Shown: piece after piece, positions 45,678 through 53,333 of the stretch | Position numbering within the stretch: position 1 is the first letter of the stretch | Layout of the letters: the number at the start of each line of letters is the position of its first letter | NCBI RefSeq assembly: GCF_007679035.1 | Contig: NZ_VEFR01000004.1 | Span: 1 to 64,000 of the forward strand | Length of the DNA: 64,000 nucleotides | Source of the DNA: Agrococcus jejuensis | Lineage (GTDB): Bacteria > Actinomycetota > Actinomycetes > Actinomycetales > Microbacteriaceae | Direction: 5' to 3' | The notes under the pieces: generated by a model | Database searches by the model: none | What the model saw: the letters and a program-made list of their open reading frames with translations, nothing else | What the model was told of the DNA's origin: nothing | Translations under genes and position numbers: made by a program

Positions 45678-45772
45678 TTGACGATCGAGCAAACTCGCCG
45701 CACATCCGACTCGCGAGAGCCGGATGCCGCGCACGGAGCGCGGCTAGCGTCGAAGCGTGCTCTCTCGCACAT

Positions 45773-45836
45773 GATCGACGGTCGTGCTGTTCTCCGCTTC
45801 GTCGGGGGCCAGCCAACCGCAGCACGACCGTCGATC
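45773..45836. repeat. 17-bp perfect inverted repeat (possible RNA hairpin)
   Basis: GATCGACGGTCGTGCTG (45773-45789) and its exact reverse complement (45820-45836) with a 30-base loop. It may terminate the minus-strand hydrolase gene, 45 bases beyond its stop. A plus-strand TAGCGT at 45745-45750 could instead start a short plus-strand RNA that includes it. Confidence 0.55.
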
Positions 45837-45880
45837 AAGATCCGCGGATCCTCTCCGCATCGCGCGCCCTACGGCGGGAC

Positions 45881-46672
45881 TCACGCGTTCGCGCGCGCGA
45901 GATCGGCGAGCACGGCGGCCATCGCAGCCGGCTCCCACGAGTGCCAGCGGCCGTCGACCTCGATCGCCGTGCCGCCGGTCGCGGCGGCGATCGCTGCTGC
46001 CGCCTCGGGCATCCCGGGGAACGTCTCGGTGCCGACGGCGGCGACGACGGGCACGTCGACGTCCTGCAGCACCTCGGGCAGGGGTCGTGCGGTGGCCCAC
46101 ACGAGCGACTCGCCGTCGGGGCCGTAGCTCACGACCTGGGCGACCATCGTGGGGAACTCGGGCGTGCTGCGTGCGCCCTCGAGGAACTCGGGCGGCATGT
46201 CCTCCATGTACGTCTCGAGCGCGCGCTCGAGCTCGCCGCGCGCGATGAGGTCGGCGCACCGCCCCCACCAGTCGGCGGTCGCGGCGCCGTCCTCGGTGAG
46301 CGGCGCCTCCCAGAGCGCGAGCGCGGATGCGGGCACGCCGGCCGCGGCGGCGGCGAGCGCGATCGAGCAGCCCGACGAGTGGCCCACGAGCACGGCGCGG
46401 CCACCGACGCGGTCGACGAGCGCACGGATGGCGTCGATCTCGCGAGCGAGGTCGATGGGGCCGTCGACGCTCGACTCGCCGCGACCGAGGCGGTCGTGCA
46501 CGGTCGACTGGATGCCCGCCTCGGCGAGCAGCGCGGCCGTGGGCGTCGTGACGTGATCGGTGGCCCGGTACGGGCCAGCGCCGGCGATGAACACGACGGC
46601 GGGTGCGCCCTCGGGGCCGTGGTGGTCGAAGGCGACGCGGTCGCCGCGGGCGGTGGTGACGTGCTCGGACAT
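45881..46672 (-). CDS. Alpha/beta hydrolase
   Basis: 263 residues. The fold's landmarks are VVFIAGAGPYRATDHV (oxyanion region), the nucleophile elbow LVGHSSGCSIALA with Ser near residue 99, an acidic residue in PVVAAVGTETFPG and a late His in DGRWHSWEP. It is a soluble esterase or lactonase-type enzyme of unknown substrate. The ATG at 46672 follows GAGGAGCCCCG. It is divergent from a TetR gene 81 bases away, with a palindromic site between, so it is probably regulated by that TetR protein. Confidence 0.87.
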   Translation of the reverse strand: MSEHVTTARGDRVAFDHHGPEGAPAVVFIAGAGPYRATDHVTTPTAALLAEAGIQSTVHDRLGRGESSVDGPIDLAREIDAIRALVDRVGGRAVLVGHSSGCSIALAAAAAGVPASALALWEAPLTEDGAATADWWGRCADLIARGELERALETYMEDMPPEFLEGARSTPEFPTMVAQVVSYGPDGESLVWATARPLPEVLQDVDVPVVAAVGTETFPGMPEAAAAIAAATGGTAIEVDGRWHSWEPAAMAAVLADLARANA

Positions 46673-46691
46673 CGGGGCTCCTCGAACTCTG

Positions 46692-46703
46692 GACCGCTCG
46701 GTC
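46692..46703. promoter_or_regulatory. Candidate TetR operator
   Basis: GACCG-CT-CGGTC, a palindrome in the hydrolase/TetR gap. A degenerate copy, GACC-CGCT-GGTA, lies at 46720-46731 and overlaps the TATGAT -10 element (46730-46735) of the TetR gene. Confidence 0.65.
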
Positions 46704-46753
46704 TGCTGTCGAGAATCTAGACCCGCTGGTATGATCGGCGCAAGAGGTGATGC

Positions 46754-47368
46754 ATGGATCTGCGACCGAGCTCGATCGCCAAGCGCGAGCGCATCCTCGA
46801 GGCCGCCGAGGCGCGATTCCTCGAGGTCGGCTTCGACGCCGTGACGATGGCCGACATCGCCGAGCGCGCCGACGTCGCCAAGCAGACGCTCTACGCCCAC
46901 TTCGGGTCGAAGGAGGCGCTGTTCGTCGGCCTCGTCACCGGCATCACCACGGGCACGAGCGCGCAGGTGCAGCCCGTCGAGGTGCCCGACGGCGCCGCGG
47001 CCGCCGACGTGCTCGAGGCATACCTCGCGCGGCAGCTCGACGCCGTGCTGCAGCCGCGCGTGCTCGCGGTGCGCAGGCTCGTCATCGGCGAGGTCGTGCG
47101 CTTCCCGGCGCTCGCGGAGGCGCTCTGGCATCACGGGCCGCGGCTCGGCATCGAGCGGATCGGCGCGCTGCTCGCCGTGCTCGTCGAGCGCGGTGCGCTG
47201 CACGTCTCCGACGTGCCGGCCGCCGCGACGCAGCTGAACTGGCTCGTGATGGGCGAGCCCGTCAACGCGGCGATGCTGCGCGGCGACGCTGCCCTGCCAT
47301 CGGCGCGCGAGCGCGCGGCGATCGTGCAGGGCGCGGTGCGGGTCTTCCTCGCCGCCTACGGCACCTGA
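46754..47368 (+). CDS. TetR-family transcriptional regulator
   Basis: 204 residues. The N-terminal helix-turn-helix is typical: VTMADIAERADVAKQTLYAH followed by FGSKEALFVGLV (about 32-63). The C-terminal domain resembles the TetR_C groups with a Gly/Ala-rich ligand pocket; the inducer is unknown. The ATG at 46754 follows AAGAGGTGATGC. It is divergent from an alpha/beta hydrolase gene and has a GACCGCTCGGTC site in its promoter, so it probably represses itself and the hydrolase. Confidence 0.9.
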   Translation: MDLRPSSIAKRERILEAAEARFLEVGFDAVTMADIAERADVAKQTLYAHFGSKEALFVGLVTGITTGTSAQVQPVEVPDGAAAADVLEAYLARQLDAVLQPRVLAVRRLVIGEVVRFPALAEALWHHGPRLGIERIGALLAVLVERGALHVSDVPAAATQLNWLVMGEPVNAAMLRGDAALPSARERAAIVQGAVRVFLAAYGT

Positions 47369-47398
47369 CCGGGCTGCATCCCCCGTCCGGGCACGAAG

Positions 47399-47478
47399 AA
47401 GCGGTGCGGACTGGCACTGAGGAGCTCGCTATCGCGAGGTGAGTGAAGGCTCCTGGTCGGTCCGCACCGCTTGGCTTG
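47399..47478 (-). ncRNA. Candidate structured small RNA
   Basis: A 13-bp perfect outer stem (AAGCGGTGCGGAC at 47399-47411 with its complement at 47460-47472) encloses a second 6-bp stem (47420-47425 with 47449-47454) and an apical CTCGC/GCGAG hairpin (47425-47438). A minus-strand TAGGGT (47485-47490) lies 6-7 bases outside the structure, as a -10 element would for a transcript starting near 47478. It lies between convergent genes, so it could instead be an elaborate terminator for either. It matches no RNA family I know. Confidence 0.4.
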
Positions 47479-47502
47479 GCCCTGACCCTAGACCCGCCCG
47501 GA

Positions 47503-47520
47503 ACGGGTGACAAGACCCGT
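47503..47520 (-). terminator. Hairpin at the end of the DUF3159 gene
   Basis: ACGGGT (47503-47508) and ACCCGT (47515-47520) with a 6-base loop, beginning at the stop codon of the minus-strand DUF3159 gene. Confidence 0.5.
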
Positions 47521-48242
47521 CAGGCGCCGGCGGGCGTGTCGGATGCGGGCGTGCTCGCCGCTCCCGGAGCGCGCGGGTGCCGGATGCCCGGATGATCGTG
47601 GGGGATCGATCGGAACAGCACGATGCCCGACACGACGAGGCATGCGGCGACGAGCGGATAGGTGAGCGCCGCCTGGAAGAAGGCGAGGGCTCCAGGCAGG
47701 TCGAGCACGAACAGCGGCACGAACACCGCGAGACGCACGACGTACTGCAGCACCCAGATCCACGACGCCCGCTGGTACGCGCGCAGCAGCACGGGGTCGC
47801 CTCGCCAGCGCGTGCGCGTGCCGACGACGGCGCCGAGGATGAGCCCGAGGAACGGCCACCGCACGACGATCGACCCCGCCCATGCGAGGGCGCTCGCCGC
47901 GTTCGTGAGCAGGCGGATGAGGAAGAAGTCGCGCGCCTCGCCGGTGTACGCGGCGATGAGCGCCGCGACGACGACGGCGAGCAGGCCGATGACGACGGCG
48001 CGGGGGCGGCGCCCCTGCGCGACGCCGACCACGGCGATCGCGAGCGACGCGAGCACGGCGGCGCCGCATCCGAGCCAGAGCGCGAACGAGCCCGGCAGCG
48101 CGGTGCCGGAGAGCCATCCCACGAGGAACGCCGCGGGCGGGATGCTCGCCTCGATCGCCGCGCGCGAGCCGCCCAGCAGGTCGGCGAGCGACTCGCGCGG
48201 CGGCGTCGGCCGCAGCGCATCGTCTGCGGGGCGCTGCGACAT
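47520..48242 (-). CDS. DUF3159 family membrane protein
   Basis: 240 residues with five or six transmembrane segments. The actinobacterial DUF3159 features are visible in SLADLLGGSRAAIEASIPPA, ARDFFLIRLLTNAASALAWA and the TRWRGDPVLLRAYQRASWIW stretch near residue 155. Its function is unknown in the family. The ATG at 48242 is leaderless, with TAGGCT 6 bases upstream, and this promoter overlaps an iron-box-like sequence. It is divergent from a hypothetical plus-strand gene across array E. Confidence 0.87.
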   Translation of the reverse strand: MSQRPADDALRPTPPRESLADLLGGSRAAIEASIPPAAFLVGWLSGTALPGSFALWLGCGAAVLASLAIAVVGVAQGRRPRAVVIGLLAVVVAALIAAYTGEARDFFLIRLLTNAASALAWAGSIVVRWPFLGLILGAVVGTRTRWRGDPVLLRAYQRASWIWVLQYVVRLAVFVPLFVLDLPGALAFFQAALTYPLVAACLVVSGIVLFRSIPHDHPGIRHPRAPGAASTPASDTPAGA

Positions 48243-48257
48243 GAGGCAAGCCTAACT
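48239..48257. promoter_or_regulatory. -10 element and possible IdeR/DtxR box
   Basis: TGAGGCAAGCCTAACTTCG matches the DtxR/IdeR consensus TTAGGTTAGSCTAACCTAA at about 13 of 19 positions, including the central AGNCT. On the minus strand it contains the leaderless -10 TAGGCT (48249-48254). Iron-dependent repression of the DUF3159 gene is possible. Confidence 0.4.
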
Positions 48258-48275
48258 TCGCCGCGCGACTCGCGT

Positions 48276-48372
48276 GACTGGTCGCCGTCGACGCATGACT
48301 GGTCGCGGCTGCACCGGACTGGTCGCTGTTCCGGTGCACCTGCGACCAGTCGACGCGCACCAGTGACCAGTC
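48276..48372. repeat. GACTGGTC array E
   Basis: Three direct units at 48276, 48297 and 48317 (GACTGGTCGCGGCTGCACC type) and two inverted units ending GACCAGTC at 48351 and 48372. It shares the second unit type of array C. Unlike the other four it lies between two divergent genes, upstream of both. Confidence 0.85.
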
Positions 48373-48456
48373 ACGGCAGCAGGACCTCCGTCGAGCGGCG
48401 GACGCGGGCGCCATCGGGTGCGTCGAAGGGATGACGCGGACGCGTGGCGCCGTGCG

Positions 48457-48462
48457 TAGCGT
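48457..48462 (+). promoter_or_regulatory. Leaderless -10 element of hypothetical gene
   Basis: TAGCGT, 7 bases before the ATG at 48470. Confidence 0.55.
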
Positions 48463-48469
48463 CGCCGCC

Positions 48470-49057
48470 ATGGGACGCACGAAGGCAGGAGACGGCAGGG
48501 CGCTGCGGCCGATGCGGCACGTCCAGTTCCTCTGGCGCACGCAGCTCGGCATCGACCACGCGGGCTCGCGGTGGGTCGTCGAGCAGGACTTCGCCGACGG
48601 AGAGGAGCGCATCGAGCTCTACCGCGACGGCGTGCAGGTGGCGAAGGCCACGAGCCCCGCCCGCTTCGACGTGCCGGATGGACGCATCGAGGCGAAGATC
48701 GTGTCGGGCCAGGTGCGGCGAGCGCGACTCGTGACCCACGCGGGCACGCAGCGGATGACGCCCGAGCGCGGCACCGCCGAGCACGGCCGCGCACGCTTCG
48801 CCGAGCGCTTCCCCGTCGCGAGCGGCATCGTCGCGGCGATCTCCCTCACGATCGTCGTCGGTGCAGCGATCCTCGAGCTGCCGCAGCTGCTGCAGGTCGT
48901 CACGCACGTCGAGGTCGTGCGCGACTGGCTCGGCTGGTCGTTCGTCTCGCCCATCCAGCTGCCCGTCGAGTGGAACGTGCCGATCACGGTCGCCGGCGTC
49001 GTCGCGTCGATCGAGCGAGGCTGGCGCTTCCAGCACATCCCGGGCATCGACGAGTAG
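48470..49057 (+). CDS. Hypothetical protein with central membrane segment
   Basis: 195 residues. A soluble basic N-terminal part (about 1-112) with an alternating, beta-rich pattern (RWVVEQDFADGEERIELYRD, VQVAKATSPARFDVPDGRIE) is followed by one or two hydrophobic segments (about 118-138, possibly 165-180). No family is recognised. A TAGCGT element 7 bases before the ATG supports the start. It is monocistronic, with array E upstream and the second copy of the 16.2-kb repeat element beginning 7 bases after the stop. Confidence 0.7.
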   Translation: MGRTKAGDGRALRPMRHVQFLWRTQLGIDHAGSRWVVEQDFADGEERIELYRDGVQVAKATSPARFDVPDGRIEAKIVSGQVRRARLVTHAGTQRMTPERGTAEHGRARFAERFPVASGIVAAISLTIVVGAAILELPQLLQVVTHVEVVRDWLGWSFVSPIQLPVEWNVPITVAGVVASIERGWRFQHIPGIDE

Positions 49058-49064
49058 GTCCATC

Positions 49065-49234
49065 GGCTGGTCGAGGAGGCCGCAGCCGTCACGAGGCCAG
49101 GTGTCGTGCCCGCTCGGCGCGACCACGTGCATGTCTGGGTGGGAGCAGCGCTCGCGTGGTCTCGTGACGCGTGCTCGCTGCGCAAGCGCGCTCCTCGACC
49201 AGCTGGATGGGCGAGCGCGCTCCTCGACCAGCTG
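49065..49234. repeat. Intergenic element with inverted termini (copy 2)
   Basis: Starts GGCTGGTCGAGGAG, contains CGTGGTCTCGTGAC (49155-49168) and CTCCTCGACCAGCTG ending at 49205. This terminal part is duplicated again, ending at 49234. Bases 49154-49205 match 16379-16430 at 51 of 52 positions. It lies between convergent genes. Confidence 0.75.
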
Positions 49235-49281
49235 CCGGGGTGCACCGGCTCGAAGGGAGGGACGCGGGCCGCTGGCGCCGC

Positions 49282-50685
49282 TCAGTCCTGCGCCTCTCCG
49301 TTCGACCGCCATCCGCGCGGACCCACGCCGCCTGCGCGGTACTCGGCGAGCGGCACCTCGTCGCGCTTCCATGCGCGCAGCACGGGCTCGACGATGCGCC
49401 AGCACTCCTCGGCCGCATCCGCCCGCACCGCGAGCCGCGGGTCGCCGTCGAGGATCGACGCGAGCACCTCGCCGTACGGCTCGAGCTGGCCCCCGCCGAG
49501 CTCGCCGCGCAGCACCGACTGCTCGAGCGTGAACGGGTCGCCCTTGCCGTTCGTCGTGAGGTGGATCGCGAAGGAGTCGGGCCGGAAGTCGAGCACGAGC
49601 CGGTCGGCGGAGTTGCGGCCGCCGAAGCCGCGCGGCACGTACGCCGGCTCGCGGAAGTGGATGACGGCCTGCTTGCGGATGTGCCCCATGGCCTTGCCGC
49701 TGCGCAGCACGAACGGCACGCCCGCCCAGCGCTGGTTGTCGACGTGCACCGTCACCTCGGCGAGCGTCTCGGTGCCGCGCGACGCATCCACGCCGTCCTC
49801 GCCCGTGTAGTCGGGCACCTCGCGGTCCCCGATCGCACCAGCCGTGTAGCGCGCGCGACGCGCATCCGTCGCCGGGTCGACGACGCGAGCGGCGCGCAGC
49901 ACCTGCCCGATGGCGTCGCGCAGGTCGCGCGCGTCGATCGACGCGGGCGGCTCGATCGCCACGAGCGCGAGCACCTGCAGCAGGTGGCTCTGGATCATGT
50001 CGCGCAGCGCGCCGGCCGTGTCGTAGTAGCCGGCGCGACCCTCGAGCGCGACGGTCTCGTCGTAGAGGATCTCGACCTTCGCGATGGAGTCGCGATCCCA
50101 CAGGGGCGAGAGGATGCGGTTCGCGAAGCGCATGCCGAGCAGGTTGAGCACCGTGTAGAGGCCGAGGAAGTGGTCGATGCGGAAGATCTGATCCTCGGGC
50201 ACGATGCGCTGCACGAGCGCGTTGAGCTCGCGGGCGTCGTCGAGGCTCGAGCCGAACGGCTTCTCGATCGCGAGGATCGCGCCGTCGGGTGCGCCGACCT
50301 CGGCGAGCGCCTCGCACACCATGCGGCTCACGTGCGGCGGCAGCGCGAAGTAGAGGACGAGGCGGTCGCAGTCGACGCTCTCGAGCAGCGCGCGCAGCGC
50401 CTTCGGGTCCGTCGCGTCGCCCGCGACGTAGCGGGTCGTGTCGACGACGTGCTGCGCCGTCGCGCCCAGCTCGCCCGCATCCCCCTCGCCGTGCGCCGCC
50501 GCCATGGCGGTCTGCACGCGGCTGCGCCACTCGTCCTGCCCGAGGTCGCGCAGATCGGCGCCCACGATCTCGAGGCTGCGCTTCGGCTGTGCGCGCAGCA
50601 GCGTCGCGATGCCGGGCAGCAGCAGCCGAGACGTGAGGTCGCCGGATGCGCCGAGGATGAGCAGGGTCGTGCGATCAGCCGCCAT
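49282..50685 (-). CDS. zwf: Glucose-6-phosphate dehydrogenase-like protein (diverged)
   Basis: 467 residues, G6PDH family, expected to oxidise glucose 6-phosphate with NADP+ in the oxidative pentose phosphate pathway. The Rossmann motif GASGDLTSRLLLP (12-24), EKPFG (141-145), IDH (170-172) and the catalytic His236 in GALRDMIQSHLLQ are present. The substrate motif normally RIDHYLGKE reads RIDHFLGLY, so the phosphate-binding Lys is missing; QNH is QSH. It may be a paralogue with altered substrate or low activity. The ATG at 50685 has only a weak upstream site. It is alone, without opcA or tal genes, and divergent from the PTS operon. Confidence 0.85.
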   Translation of the reverse strand: MAADRTTLLILGASGDLTSRLLLPGIATLLRAQPKRSLEIVGADLRDLGQDEWRSRVQTAMAAAHGEGDAGELGATAQHVVDTTRYVAGDATDPKALRALLESVDCDRLVLYFALPPHVSRMVCEALAEVGAPDGAILAIEKPFGSSLDDARELNALVQRIVPEDQIFRIDHFLGLYTVLNLLGMRFANRILSPLWDRDSIAKVEILYDETVALEGRAGYYDTAGALRDMIQSHLLQVLALVAIEPPASIDARDLRDAIGQVLRAARVVDPATDARRARYTAGAIGDREVPDYTGEDGVDASRGTETLAEVTVHVDNQRWAGVPFVLRSGKAMGHIRKQAVIHFREPAYVPRGFGGRNSADRLVLDFRPDSFAIHLTTNGKGDPFTLEQSVLRGELGGGQLEPYGEVLASILDGDPRLAVRADAAEECWRIVEPVLRAWKRDEVPLAEYRAGGVGPRGWRSNGEAQD

Positions 50686-50789
50686 GCGGCCACTCTTCCA
50701 CGCGGCACGGCTCCGGCTCGGCCACTTGCGCGCGGCACCGGGACGTCGGCGCATGTGACGATCGTGTGACGACGCTGGTGTCCTGGCGA

Positions 50790-50805
50790 AGTGGGCTATA
50801 CCATT
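50790..50805. promoter_or_regulatory. dre-like GntR/DasR operator
   Basis: AGTGGGCTATACCATT matches the DasR dre consensus (ASTGGTCTAGACCAST) at 13 of 16 positions, 28 bases before the PTS start. The regulator at 53334-54080 belongs to the same subfamily. Confidence 0.65.
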
Positions 50806-50832
50806 TCGGGATCAGCACCGAGAGGAGACCCC

Positions 50833-52617
50833 ATGGGCGTCTTCGAGGACATCGTCCGCACCATCACCGACAACCTGTTCAGCCAGGTCGCGATCCTCAT
50901 CGGCCTCATCGCGCTCGTCGGGCTCGCGCTGCAGCGCAAGCCGATCGAGGAGGTCGTCGCCGGCGCCATGCGCGCCACGATCGGCGTCGTCATCCTGAAC
51001 ATCGGCATCGACCTCTTCATCGGCGGGCTCGTCGCCTTCCAGGCGATCGTGTCGAGCGCCATGGGACTCCAGCCGCCGGCAGCCGAGTCGACGCTCGCCG
51101 AGTTCAACGCGGGGCCGGGCTCCGTCGTGCCGCTCATCATCGCCGGCGGCTTCGTCGTGCATCTCGTGGTCGTGCGGATCTTCCCCGCAGCGCGCTTCGT
51201 CTACCTCACCGGTCACCTCATGTACTGGATGGCCGTGGTGCTGGCCGCGACGATCGTCGAGGCGTTCGGCGAGGTCGACCGCTGGGTCGTCGCGGGCGCG
51301 GGCGCCGTGATCATCGGCTGCTACTGGGTGCTCCAGCCGCTCTGGACCCAGCCGCTCATGCGCAAGGTCATGGGCGACGACACCGTCGGCCTCGCGCACA
51401 CGACCTCGACGCTCGCCCTCGCCGCGGGCTACGGCGCCCGCGCGCTGCGGCTCGGCGACCCCGTGCGGCACGACTCCGAGCGGCTGCGGCTGCCGAAGGC
51501 GCTCTCGTTCTTCAAGGACATCACCGTGTCGACCGCGTTCGTGACGGGCATCATCATGCTCGTCGCCATCGCGTTCGCCGACGCCGCGATCGTCGAGGAG
51601 CAGATGGCGGGCTCCGCGGTGCTGCCGTGGGTGTGGGGCCTCCTGCAGGCGCTGCGCTTCGCCGCCGGCATCGCGATCCTGCTCTTCGGCGTGCGCATGT
51701 TCCTCGCCGAGATCGTGCCCGCGTTCCGCGGCCTGTCCGAGAAGGTGCTGCCCGGCACGAAGCCCGCGCTCGACATCCCCGTCACGTTCACGAAGGCGCC
51801 GACGTCGGTCATGGTCGGCTTCATCACCTCGACGGTCGTCTTCCTCATCCTCATGGGCGTCTTCGCGCTCGCCGGCTGGTTCGTGCTCGTGCCGCCGATG
51901 ATCATGCTGTTCTTCGGCGGCGGTGCGGGTGGCGTGTTCGGCAACGCCGTCGCAGGGTGGCGCGGCGCGGTCTTCGGCGGCCTGCTCAACGGCGTCGTGC
52001 TCGCGTTCGGCCAGTGGATCGGCTGGGGCCTCTACGGCTCGACCGCGCCGGAGCTCGCGACCCTCGCCGACCCCGACTGGTACGCCGTCGGCTGGATCCT
52101 GCTCGGGCTCGGATCGCTGCTCGCACCGCTGGGCGCGGGCGGCGTGTGGATCATCGCCGGCGTCGTCGTCGCGATCACGGTCGCCGTGCTCGTCGTGCTC
52201 GGTCGGCGCGGCGGCGGTCGCGACGTGCTCGAGTCGGTCGACGAGCCGCAGCCCGTGCTCGTCGGCGCCGGCGACGAGGGCACCGCGACGGCGATGGGGA
52301 GGAGTCCGGGCGCCGACGCCGCACGCCCCGCCGAGCTGCGGGTGCTCGCCGTCTGCGGCGCCGGGATGGGCTCGAGCCTCATCCTGCGCACGACCGCAGA
52401 GGCGGCGCTCGCCGACCTCGGCGTCGCGGCGAGGCTCGACCACACCGACGTCTCGTCGGCGCGCAGCGCCACCGCCGACGTCGTGGTGGCCCAGGCGACC
52501 TACCTCGGCGAGCTCGGCGACCTCGCACCCGTCATGGTGCCCATCGAGTCGTTCGTCGATCGGAAGCACGTCGAGCAGCGGATCGCGGATGCGCTGCGGA
52601 AGCAGGGATGGCTGTGA
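50833..52617 (+). CDS. PTS IIC-IIB fusion, ascorbate/UlaA-SgaT type
   Basis: 594 residues. The first ~460 form a UlaA/SgaT-type IIC channel of about eleven membrane segments (FEDIVRTITDNLFSQVAILI at the start, FTKAPTSVMVGFITSTVVFL later). A variable linker leads to a IIB domain with the phosphorylated Cys508 in VLAVCGAGMGSSL. UlaA-type systems import L-ascorbate or related sugars and phosphorylate them. The IIA component is not in the window. The ATG at 50833 follows GAGAGGAGACCCC. A dre-like site lies upstream and a SIS-domain gene overlaps its end by 10 bases. Confidence 0.9.
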   Translation: MGVFEDIVRTITDNLFSQVAILIGLIALVGLALQRKPIEEVVAGAMRATIGVVILNIGIDLFIGGLVAFQAIVSSAMGLQPPAAESTLAEFNAGPGSVVPLIIAGGFVVHLVVVRIFPAARFVYLTGHLMYWMAVVLAATIVEAFGEVDRWVVAGAGAVIIGCYWVLQPLWTQPLMRKVMGDDTVGLAHTTSTLALAAGYGARALRLGDPVRHDSERLRLPKALSFFKDITVSTAFVTGIIMLVAIAFADAAIVEEQMAGSAVLPWVWGLLQALRFAAGIAILLFGVRMFLAEIVPAFRGLSEKVLPGTKPALDIPVTFTKAPTSVMVGFITSTVVFLILMGVFALAGWFVLVPPMIMLFFGGGAGGVFGNAVAGWRGAVFGGLLNGVVLAFGQWIGWGLYGSTAPELATLADPDWYAVGWILLGLGSLLAPLGAGGVWIIAGVVVAITVAVLVVLGRRGGGRDVLESVDEPQPVLVGAGDEGTATAMGRSPGADAARPAELRVLAVCGAGMGSSLILRTTAEAALADLGVAARLDHTDVSSARSATADVVVAQATYLGELGDLAPVMVPIESFVDRKHVEQRIADALRKQGWL

Positions 52618-53315
52618 TCGACGACGTGCTCGACCACCTGCGCGTCGTCGTCGACGACGCGGCCGACGGCATCCATCGGGCCGCCGACGCCATCGTCGCG
52701 ACCGGTCGGGCGGGAGGGCTCGTGCGCCCCGCGGGTGCCGGCCACTCGCTCGCGGCCGTGCTCGAGACCTTCTTCCGCGCCGGCGGGCTCGCGTTCGTGC
52801 GACCCCTGTGGCACGAGCGCGTGCTGCCCTTCGCGGGCGCGTCCGCGGCGACCTCGTCGGAGCGCGAGCCGGGTCTCGGGCGGGGCGTCGCCGACGCGGC
52901 GGGGATCGAGGCGCGCGACACGCTCGTGGTGTTCTCGAACTCGGGCGCCAACCCCTACCCGGTCGAGATCGCGCAGGCGGGCGTCGAGGCGGGCGCGACG
53001 GTCGTCGCCCTCACGTCGCTCGCGGCGAGCGCGGCCGCGCCGACCGATCGCGCCCCCGTGCGCCTCGCCGACGTCGCGACCATCGTGCTCGACACCCAGG
53101 TGCGCGCCGGCGACGCGTCGTGGCCGATCGACGCACCCGTGACGGCGCCGACGTCGAGCCTCGTCACGACGGCACTGTGGACGGCGATCCTGCGCGAGGT
53201 GCACGACCGCTGGCCCGACGCGCCACGGTGGCGCTCGGCGAACGTCGCGGGCTCCGACGGCGCGAACCAGGCGCTCTTCGACGCGCTCGAGCCGCGCATC
53301 CCCGAGCTGCGCTGA
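52608..53315 (+). CDS. SIS-domain phosphosugar-binding protein
   Basis: 235 residues, a sugar isomerase (SIS) fold resembling UPF0309 proteins. The phosphosugar-binding parts are RPAGAGHSLAAVLETFFRAG, VVFSNSGANPYPVEIAQAG with the Ser-rich loop, and TSSLVTTALWTAIL. It overlaps the PTS gene by 10 bases, so it is co-translated and probably acts on the sugar phosphate the PTS delivers, for example as an isomerase or deaminase-like enzyme of amino sugars. The exact reaction is unknown. A convergent GntR regulator follows 18 bases later. Confidence 0.85.
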   Translation: MAVIDDVLDHLRVVVDDAADGIHRAADAIVATGRAGGLVRPAGAGHSLAAVLETFFRAGGLAFVRPLWHERVLPFAGASAATSSEREPGLGRGVADAAGIEARDTLVVFSNSGANPYPVEIAQAGVEAGATVVALTSLAASAAAPTDRAPVRLADVATIVLDTQVRAGDASWPIDAPVTAPTSSLVTTALWTAILREVHDRWPDAPRWRSANVAGSDGANQALFDALEPRIPELR

Positions 53316-53333
53316 GCGCAGGCGCCGTCCGCG

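Noticed and set aside
45771..46127. Plus-strand gene starting after TAGCGT at 45745
   Set aside because: The frame runs antisense through the hydrolase gene with no family match. The start lies 20 bases from the -10, and the region forms a perfect hairpin instead.
47399..47472. A tRNA gene
   Set aside because: The length is near 74 bases, but the outer stem is 13 bp rather than 7, and there is no T-loop motif or anticodon arm.
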